Shown piece after piece: positions 39,788-45,326 of a stretch of DNA of 45,326 nt (position 1 is its first letter; each line of letters begins with the position of its first letter). The notes beneath the pieces are model-generated. The model was not told where the DNA came from and made no database searches. It saw only the letters and a program-made list of their open reading frames with translations. Origin of the DNA: Kitasatospora sp. GP82. Lineage in GTDB: Bacteria > Actinomycetota > Actinomycetes > Streptomycetales > Streptomycetaceae. Both the position numbers and the translations under genes were made by a program. The DNA is taken from contig NZ_JARZAJ010000050.1 in NCBI RefSeq assembly GCF_029892105.1, forward strand, positions 1 through 45,326. The letters run 5' to 3'.

Positions 39788-40288
39788 ATGTACTACTTCG
39801 AGGACTTCGCCGCCGGGGACGTGTTCGACCTCGGCACGGTCGCCCTGACGGAGCAGGAGATCATCGACTTCGGCCGTCGCTGGGATCCGCAGCCCTTCCA
39901 CACCGACCCGGAGCAGGCGGCCGGCTCCCCGTACGGCTCGCTGATCGCCAGCGGCTGGCAGACGGCGTCGATGTTCATGCGCCGGTACGTCGACGGGCTG
40001 CTCGCCGACAGCGCATGCGCCGGATCGCCCGGCGTGGACGAGATCCGCTACATCCGCCCGGTGCGGGCGGGCGACGTACTCACCGCCAAGGTGTACATCC
40101 TCGGCTCCGGGCCGTCGTTCGGCCGTCCGACCACGGGCATCGTCAAGCCCCGCTGCCAGCTGGAGGCGGCGGACGGGACGGTCGTCTTCAGCATGATCCT
40201 GCACAGCATCTTCGAACGGCGGGGCGAGCGCGAACTGGTCGGCAGCCGGCCCTCGGCCGGGTTCTCGCCGGACCCGGTGCACCCGTAA
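39788..40288 (+). CDS. MaoC-like hotdog dehydratase
   Basis: This is a 166-residue MaoC family protein. The hydratase motif is visible as FGRRWDPQPFHTDPEQAAGSPYG, containing the catalytic Asp and His, then GSLIASGWQTASMFMR. Such enzymes add or remove water from acyl-thioesters on CoA or carrier protein. AGAGG precedes the ATG. It is the first gene after the promoter and a terminator, so it starts the cluster. It may dehydrate a carrier-bound intermediate. Confidence 0.85.
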   Translation: MYYFEDFAAGDVFDLGTVALTEQEIIDFGRRWDPQPFHTDPEQAAGSPYGSLIASGWQTASMFMRRYVDGLLADSACAGSPGVDEIRYIRPVRAGDVLTAKVYILGSGPSFGRPTTGIVKPRCQLEAADGTVVFSMILHSIFERRGERELVGSRPSAGFSPDPVHP

Positions 40289-40328
40289 CTCCCGTACTCC
40301 ATCAGCGAACCAGACAAGGGGGACCTCC

Positions 40329-41159
40329 GTGGAGGCCGTATCCCGTACCGCCCAGTGGACCGCCGCAGCGCGCGCCCTGGAATCCGAGCGCACCGACGCC
40401 CTGTTCGTCGACCCGTACGCCCGGATCGTCGCCGCCGACACCGGTTTCAAACTGCTCGACCGCTACGCAGGGGCCGGGACGGTCGAGTTCCTGGCCATCC
40501 GGACCGCCTACCTGGACGGTGCGATCAAGAAGGCCGTCGCCGAACAGGGCGTCCGACAGGTCGTCTTCCTCGCCACCGGCATGGACACCCGTCCCTACCG
40601 GCTGCCGTGGCCCGAGGGCGTCACCGTCTACGAGCTGGACCGGCCCGCGCTGCTGGAGACCAAGGCACGGATGCTCGACGAGGCAGCCGCCGAGCTGCCC
40701 ACCGGAGTCACCCGCCACCCGATCGCCGTGGACCTCGCGGGGGAGTGGTCCTGCGCGCTGCGCGCCGCCGGCTGGCAGGAGGAGACGCCGACCCTGTGGG
40801 TGGTGGAGGGCCTGCTCTTCTTCCTCCCCGAGGACGCGGTGCGCAGGCTGCTCACCACCGTCGGCTCGCTCTCCGCCCGGGGCAGCGTGCTGCTCGGCGA
40901 CTTCGCCAGCCGGGTCTCCCTGATCAACCCGATGGCCCGGCCGTTCCTGAACGCGCTCAAGGAGGACGGCAACCCGTGGCTGTTCGGCACCGACCACCCC
41001 GAGAGCTTCCTGAACGAGTGCGGCTGGCTGCCCCGGGAGGTGAAGCAACCCGGTGACGAGGGCGCGGAGTTCGACCGCTGGCCGTACACCGTGGTGGCCC
41101 GCGAGACACCCGGTGTGCCCCGCTCCTTCCTGTTCACCGCCGACCTGCCGCAGGGCTGA
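40329..41159 (+). CDS. SAM-dependent methyltransferase, LCMT-like (TIGR00027 type)
   Basis: This is a 276-residue class I methyltransferase related to leucine carboxyl methyltransferases. The SAM-binding motif reads VVFLATGMDTRPYRLPWP, followed by acidic YELDRP and WVVEGLLFFLPED. Family members methylate carboxyl or hydroxyl groups. It starts at GTG 40329, 40 nt after the MaoC gene. An O-methylation or ester-forming role in the pathway is likely; the substrate is unknown. Confidence 0.85.
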   Translation: MEAVSRTAQWTAAARALESERTDALFVDPYARIVAADTGFKLLDRYAGAGTVEFLAIRTAYLDGAIKKAVAEQGVRQVVFLATGMDTRPYRLPWPEGVTVYELDRPALLETKARMLDEAAAELPTGVTRHPIAVDLAGEWSCALRAAGWQEETPTLWVVEGLLFFLPEDAVRRLLTTVGSLSARGSVLLGDFASRVSLINPMARPFLNALKEDGNPWLFGTDHPESFLNECGWLPREVKQPGDEGAEFDRWPYTVVARETPGVPRSFLFTADLPQG

Positions 41160-41190
41160 GTACCCGGAACTTCCGTCAGGAGAAGCCGAG

Positions 41191-42243
41191 ATGACCACCG
41201 AGACCATCGAGCAGTTCCACCAGCGGGTGATCAACGATGCGGGTGCGGCCGTCCGCGGCCTGACCGTCGCCCTCGGCGAACGCCTCGGCCTGTACCGGGC
41301 GCTGCTCGGTGCCGGACCGCTGACCATCGACCAGGTCGCCGAGCGGGCCGACGTCCACCCGAGGTACTCCCGAGAGTGGTTGCACGCGCAGGTCGCCGCG
41401 GACTACGTCGCGTACGACCCCGAGGCCGACACCTTCGAGCTGACCGCCACCCAGGCCGCCGTCCTCGCCGATCAGGACAGCCCCACCTACGCCGCCGCCT
41501 TCTTCACCGCCCTCAAGGCCCTCTACGCCACCGAGGACCAGCTCGTCGAGGCGTACCGCACCGGCGGCGGCGTCGGCTGGGCCGCGCACCATGCCAGCCT
41601 GGACTCCGGTATGGGCAGCTACTTCCTGCCCGGCTACCGGGCCAACCTCGTCCAGCGCTGGCTGCCCGCCCTGGACGGCGTCACCGACAGGCTCGCCGCC
41701 GGCGGCCGGGTCGCCGACATCGGCTGCGGCCCCGGCCACGCCACCCTGCTGATCGCCCAGGCCTTCCCGAACGCCGTCGTCCACGGCTACGACTACTCCG
41801 AGGAGGCGATCGGCCAGGCCCGCGAGAACGCCCGCGCGGCCGGACTCGCCGACCGGGTGCTCTTCGAGGTCGCCACCGCCGACGGCATCCCCGGCGGCGA
41901 CTACGACCTGATCACCTTCTTCAACGTTATGCACGACCTCGGTGACCCGGAGACGGCCGCCCGCCAGGTCCTGGGAGCCCTCGCCCCCGACGGCGTCTGG
42001 ATGATCGTCGAACCCAACGCGCACGCGGCCGTCAGCGACAACGTCAGCCCGGCCGGCCGGATGTTCATGGGCCTGTCGGCGGTGATGTGCCTGCCCGTGG
42101 CGGCCGCCGAACAGGGCCCGTACGCGCTGGGCAACCACGCCGGGGAGGAGACCTTGGGCGTCATCGCCAAGGATGCCGGCTTCACCCGCTGGCGCCGGGC
42201 CGCCGAGAGCGCCGTCAGCGCCGTGTACGAAGCACGCCCCTGA
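41191..42243 (+). CDS. SAM-dependent methyltransferase with N-terminal winged-helix dimerisation domain
   Basis: This is a 350-residue enzyme. Residues 15-90 form a helical winged domain like those of O-methyltransferases and Rv2258c (LGERLGLYRALLGAGPLTIDQ). Residues 165-300 are a Rossmann fold with VADIGCGPGHATLL and FFNVMHDLGD. CAGGAG precedes the ATG, 31 nt after the previous gene. It would methylate O, N or C of a small molecule. Confidence 0.87.
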   Translation: MTTETIEQFHQRVINDAGAAVRGLTVALGERLGLYRALLGAGPLTIDQVAERADVHPRYSREWLHAQVAADYVAYDPEADTFELTATQAAVLADQDSPTYAAAFFTALKALYATEDQLVEAYRTGGGVGWAAHHASLDSGMGSYFLPGYRANLVQRWLPALDGVTDRLAAGGRVADIGCGPGHATLLIAQAFPNAVVHGYDYSEEAIGQARENARAAGLADRVLFEVATADGIPGGDYDLITFFNVMHDLGDPETAARQVLGALAPDGVWMIVEPNAHAAVSDNVSPAGRMFMGLSAVMCLPVAAAEQGPYALGNHAGEETLGVIAKDAGFTRWRRAAESAVSAVYEARP

Positions 42244-42316
42244 GTCTCCCGAGCCTCCTGAGCATCAACTCATCCACGGTATCCACGATGTCCACGGTAT
42301 CTACGGAGAAGACCAG

Positions 42317-43210
42317 ATGACCACTGCCACCCTCGAGCTCACCGACCGGTTCCGCGAACTCCTCGACCGGCTCTCGCAGAAGTCCGTCGAGGACTACTAC
42401 AACCCGTACCAGAGCTTCGACTGGGCCGACAGCCTGCCCGAGGATCGGTACTGGATGAGCCCCGACCTGGTCTCCGTCCACGGCTCCGCGCTGTACGACG
42501 AGCTCGACGAGGACACCCTCAAGCGGCTCTCCAAGTGGGAGAGCATCAACTTCTACAGCCTCAATGTGCACGGCATCCGCGAGCTGATCATCGAGGTCAT
42601 GGACCGGATCCACACCCCGGGCTTCGAGGTGCCCTCGGACTTCTTCCACCACTTCATCGGTGAGGAGAACGAGCACATGTGGTTCTTCGCCGAGTTCTGC
42701 CGCCGTTACGGCGGCAAGATCTACGCCGGCGCCGCCCTGAAGTCCGCCCCCGCCGAGAAGCGCTCGCCCGAGGTGGAGAACTTCCTGGTCTTCGCCCGGA
42801 TCCTGTTCTTCGAGGAGATGGTCGACCACTACAACATGCGGATGGGGCAGGACGAGACGCTCCACGAGACGATCCGCCAGGTCAACCGGATCCACCACCA
42901 GGACGAGTCCCGGCACATCGCCTTCGGCCGCGAACTGGTCTCCCACCTCCACGGCCGGATGAAGGCCCGCGTGGACGAGGACGAACTGCGCGAGGTCGAG
43001 GCCTACCTGAAGCGGTACATCGTCTTCAGCCTGCACTCCTTCTACAACCCCCACGTCTACCGCGACGCCGGTATCGCCGACCCGCTGGCCATGCGGGACG
43101 CGCTGATCGCGGACGAGGGCCGAAAGGCCGTCCAGCGCAAGGTCGTCCGCAAGCCGATGGCCTTCTTCCTCAAGTCCGGCATCTTCGCCGACGACACCCT
43201 GCCGGACTGA
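42317..43210 (+). CDS. AurF-type diiron oxygenase (p-aminobenzoate N-oxygenase family)
   Basis: This is a 297-residue helical diiron protein. Ligand candidates follow the AurF order: Glu75; Glu117 and His120 (EENEHMWFF); Glu166 or Glu167 (FFEEMVDHYN); and His193, Glu197, His200 (HHQDESRHIAFG). AurF oxidises an arylamine to a nitro group. PvfB and HamC of this family act with carrier-loading proteins on amino acids, giving N-oxidised products. With the ligase and carrier protein encoded next to it, the likely substrate is a carrier-bound amino acid. The spacing from the previous gene is 73 nt. Confidence 0.88.
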   Translation: MTTATLELTDRFRELLDRLSQKSVEDYYNPYQSFDWADSLPEDRYWMSPDLVSVHGSALYDELDEDTLKRLSKWESINFYSLNVHGIRELIIEVMDRIHTPGFEVPSDFFHHFIGEENEHMWFFAEFCRRYGGKIYAGAALKSAPAEKRSPEVENFLVFARILFFEEMVDHYNMRMGQDETLHETIRQVNRIHHQDESRHIAFGRELVSHLHGRMKARVDEDELREVEAYLKRYIVFSLHSFYNPHVYRDAGIADPLAMRDALIADEGRKAVQRKVVRKPMAFFLKSGIFADDTLPD

Positions 43211-43246
43211 ACTCCCCTTCCCTCACCCCACCCTGGGAGGTGGCCC

Positions 43247-44146
43247 ATGAGCCCCGTTACCAGCCCTCCTCTCGGCGCCGCTGCCGCCGCTGCCGCTGTC
43301 GAGACCACCGTCGAGACCCCCGTCGAGCGCAACGGCCTCTCCGTGCTCGGCCCCGAGGCAACCGCCCTGCTGCGCCTGCTCGACGACACCTTCGCCGCCT
43401 GGGGCACCGACGCCGGCGCGACGGCCATGACCATGCCGCCGCTGCTCCCGGCCGCCGACCTGGCCAGACTGGACTACTACGACAACTTCCCGCACCAGGC
43501 GATCCTCGCCTCGCCGCTGGACCTCGCCGAGCGAGAGCGCCACCCCTTCGACCACGACCGGGGCACCTTCGCCTGCAACGCCCTGGAACCCGCCGCGCTC
43601 GGGCTGCCCTCGGCCGCCTGCTACGGCGTCTACCTGCACCACGCGGGCACGAGACTGCCCGCCGACACCCTGGTGACGGTGGCCGGCCGATGTTTCCGCA
43701 AGGAGACCGAGTACGAGAACCTGCGCCGCCTGCTCGGCTTCCATATGCGCGAGATCATCGCACTCGGCTCGCGCGACCACGCCGAGGCGCACCTGCGCAC
43801 CTTCACCGAGAAGATCGGCGCCTTCGCCGAGGCCCTGGAGCTCCCACTGCGCAGAGAGGCTGCCACCGACCCCTTCTATGACCGGGGTGGTGCGCGCCTT
43901 CTGCTTCAGCAACTCTCGCCGGTCAAGCACGAGTTCCTGTACGAGGACCTGGCCATCGCCTCCGTCAACGTGCACCGGAACTTCTTCGGCGAGCGCTGTG
44001 ACATCACCCAGGCCGAGTCCGGCGAGCCCGTCTTCACCAGCTGCGTCGCCTTCGGCCTGGAGCGCTGGCTCTCCGCCCTCACCCGTCGGCACGGCAGCTG
44101 GCAGGCCGCCACCGCCGCCGTCGCGTGGGCGCGATCGGCGGTCTGA
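43247..44146 (+). CDS. Amino acid:[carrier protein] ligase, truncated seryl-tRNA-synthetase homologue
   Basis: This is a 299-residue class II aminoacyl-tRNA-synthetase-like catalytic domain without the tRNA-binding arm. Class II motif 2 is RCFRKE (148-153) and motif 3 is in VAFGLERW (about 268-274). Cys110, Glu155 and Cys266 fit the zinc-binding Cys-Glu-Cys set of the Bradyrhizobium amino acid:carrier protein ligases. Such enzymes adenylate a small amino acid, often glycine or alanine, and load it on a phosphopantetheinyl carrier. The carrier and the activating transferase are encoded just downstream, which supports the call. The first 25 residues are Ala/Thr-rich and probably disordered. Confidence 0.88.
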   Translation: MSPVTSPPLGAAAAAAAVETTVETPVERNGLSVLGPEATALLRLLDDTFAAWGTDAGATAMTMPPLLPAADLARLDYYDNFPHQAILASPLDLAERERHPFDHDRGTFACNALEPAALGLPSAACYGVYLHHAGTRLPADTLVTVAGRCFRKETEYENLRRLLGFHMREIIALGSRDHAEAHLRTFTEKIGAFAEALELPLRREAATDPFYDRGGARLLLQQLSPVKHEFLYEDLAIASVNVHRNFFGERCDITQAESGEPVFTSCVAFGLERWLSALTRRHGSWQAATAAVAWARSAV

Positions 44147-44147
44147 C

Positions 44148-44570
44148 ATGGTGGCAGGCTCCGTACCTGCCCGCGCCCCTGGCTGGGCGAACCTCGGCAT
44201 GGACATCGTCTCCGCACAGCGCGTCCGCCAGATGGTGGCCGACCACGGCGAGTCCTTCCTGCTGCGGATGCTGACCCAGCAGGAGCTGGCCGACTGCCGC
44301 ACGGACGAGGGGCTCAACCTGCTCACCGTCTGCGGACGGATCGCGGCCAAGGAGGCGGCGTTCAAGACACTGCGCGTCGCGGACCGGATCCTGCCCTGGC
44401 TCGACATCGAGGTCCACCGGGCCGACGGCGGCTGGCCGCTGATCGAACTGCGCGGCCGGGCAGCCCAGTTGGCGCAGGACGCGGGCATCGAAGGTATCAC
44501 CGTCAGTATCAGCCACGACGTGGACTACGCCGTCGCGGTCGGGGCACCGGTGCTGAGCACCGGCAACTGA
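44148..44570 (+). CDS. AcpS-type 4'-phosphopantetheinyl transferase
   Basis: This is a 140-residue holo-ACP-synthase-type protein: GMDIVSAQRV (Asp19), LTQQELADC, GRIAAKEAAFKTL (Glu69) and the late SISHD motif are all present. It transfers phosphopantetheine from CoA to the carrier protein serine. The ATG overlaps the region just after the ligase stop codon (1-nt gap). A dedicated AcpS inside the cluster suggests the carrier is not served by the housekeeping enzyme. Confidence 0.9.
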   Translation: MVAGSVPARAPGWANLGMDIVSAQRVRQMVADHGESFLLRMLTQQELADCRTDEGLNLLTVCGRIAAKEAAFKTLRVADRILPWLDIEVHRADGGWPLIELRGRAAQLAQDAGIEGITVSISHDVDYAVAVGAPVLSTGN

Positions 44571-44632
44571 AGCCCCCACTCTCCCCCTCCTGTACCACCC
44601 CACCCTCCACCCCACCGAAGAGGAGCACCACC

Positions 44633-44875
44633 ATGTCCGCAGAGCTGCAGCAGGTCAAGAACTGGATCCTCAAGCGCCACCCCGAGCGCCAGGACATCGC
44701 CGGTGACCTCGACCTGATCGAGAACCGCCTCATCGACTCGCTCTCCTTCGTCGAGTTCGTCTTCCTGCTGGAGCAGACGAGCGGCCGGACGATCGACATG
44801 GAGTCCCTGGAGGTCGACCACCTGCGCACCCTGAACATCATCGAGGCCCGGTTCTTCGGCGTCACCGTCCACTGA
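44633..44875 (+). CDS. Free-standing carrier protein
   Basis: This is an 80-residue acyl/aminoacyl carrier protein. The attachment serine is Ser36 in NRLIDSLSFVEF. The N-terminal helix and the recognition helix (FVEFVFLLEQ) are complete. It resembles the stand-alone carriers that pair with amino acid:carrier protein ligases. AGGAG precedes the ATG. Confidence 0.92.
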   Translation: MSAELQQVKNWILKRHPERQDIAGDLDLIENRLIDSLSFVEFVFLLEQTSGRTIDMESLEVDHLRTLNIIEARFFGVTVH

Positions 44876-44985
44876 ACCACTCGTCCGTACTGACGAATCC
44901 TCCCTCCGGTCCGGGCGGCTCGACCGCACAGAGCCGCCCGGCGGGCTCCTGCCCGCTGCCCACCCAATTGAAGGGGCCTGCTGCC

Positions 44986-45326
44986 ATGGCACGCCGACTG
45001 TTCACCTCCGAGTCCGTGACCGAAGGCCACCCGGACAAGATCGCGGACCAGATCAGCGACGCGATCCTCGACGCGCTGCTGCACGGCGACCCGTCCTCCC
45101 GGGTCGCCGTCGAGACCCTGGTCACCACCGGCCAGGTCCACGTGGCCGGTGAGGTCACCACCTCCGCCTACGCGGACATCGCCACCCTGGTGCGCGAGGC
45201 CGTGCTCAGGATCGGCTACGACTCCTCGGCCAAGGGCTTCGACGGTGCCTCCTGCGGTGTCTCGGTGTCGATCGGCGCGCAGTCGCCGGACATCGCGCAG
45301 GGTGTCGACACCGCGCACGAGCACCG
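44986..45326 (+). CDS. metK: S-adenosylmethionine synthetase, 3' end outside the window
   Basis: The first 113 residues of a MetK are visible: FTSESVTEGHPDKIADQISDAILD, the ATP/methionine-binding signature, and further on VSVSIGAQSPDIAQGVD. The gene continues past the window end. GAAGGGG stands upstream of the ATG. A metK next to two methyltransferase genes suggests a second copy that supplies SAM to the pathway rather than the housekeeping gene, but only a genome search for another metK can decide. Confidence 0.93.
   Translation, partial: MARRLFTSESVTEGHPDKIADQISDAILDALLHGDPSSRVAVETLVTTGQVHVAGEVTTSAYADIATLVREAVLRIGYDSSAKGFDGASCGVSVSIGAQSPDIAQGVDTAHEH

Noticed and set aside
39788..45326. Valanimycin-type azoxy pathway
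   Set aside because: The ligase recalls VlmL (SerRS), but it lacks the tRNA-binding arm, and no VlmA-like transferase or VlmH/VlmR hydroxylase pair is visible; the carrier and AcpS point to another route.
1..45326. Insertion sequences, prophage, integrative element, CRISPR, tRNA genes
   Set aside because: No transposase, integrase, spaced repeat array or tRNA cloverleaf was seen. The repeats found are short and local.

Overview
The window reads as chromosomal DNA of a high-GC actinomycete, most likely a streptomycete (Streptomyces, Kitasatospora or a close relative). The signs are strong third-position GC bias, GGAGG-type ribosome sites, a gamma-butyrolactone (AfsA/ArpA-type) signalling locus, cynR-carbonic anhydrase-cyanase, kdpFABCDE, and a 24-residue bL37-like ribosomal protein. 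No tRNA, rRNA, CRISPR array or mobile element was found.

Left part (1-13047). A minus-strand oxidative operon (nitronate monooxygenase, a YciI/ABM two-domain protein, a FAD flavoprotein) lies downstream of a LysR regulator. Next to it is a quorum-signal locus: a TetR receptor-like gene, the minus-strand operon afsA-like / acyl-CoA-dehydrogenase-like flavoprotein / HAD phosphatase, and a divergent ArpA/ScbR-like receptor. Three closely matching autoregulatory-element (ARE) palindromes sit before the lysR gene, before the first tetR gene and between afsA and the receptor, so the signal probably controls all three. A carboxylesterase and a FAD monooxygenase follow.

Magnesium region (13048-17705). 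An M-box (ykoK) riboswitch leads into a 25-codon upstream ORF with a strong ribosome site, then an NRAMP-related transporter whose metal-site motifs are the unusual magnesium type. A small protein, an orphan winged-helix protein, an MgtC family protein and a small membrane protein follow. Two of the small proteins share a C-terminal module.

Middle part (17756-31826). cynR is divergent from a beta-carbonic anhydrase and a cyanase. After a hairpin-rich spacer come an SDR protein, the bL37-like gene and a complete kdp system with two extra tiny ORFs: a KdpF-like microprotein before kdpF, and a 23-codon ORF joined by ATGA overlaps to both kdpD and kdpE. An 11-bp-spaced direct repeat occurs before the SDR gene, kdp, a four-helix membrane protein and a glycosyltransferase operon.

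Right part (31930-45326). A polysaccharide deacetylase and a glycosyltransferase form an operon. A copper locus holds CsoR, an MFS protein and a CopZ-like protein. A BlaI-M56 peptidase pair is divergent from a Cys/Met-metabolism PLP enzyme. Sites of the form TACC-N7-GGTA link the copper locus and the BlaI/PLP promoter. The last 5.5 kb is a compact cluster that I cannot assign to a known product: MaoC dehydratase, two methyltransferases, an AurF-type diiron oxygenase, a truncated seryl-tRNA-synthetase-like amino acid:carrier-protein ligase, a phosphopantetheinyl transferase, a free-standing carrier protein and metK (cut by the window end). It looks like an NRPS-independent route in which a carrier-bound amino acid is activated, oxidised and methylated. 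It is the best candidate here for an undescribed system.
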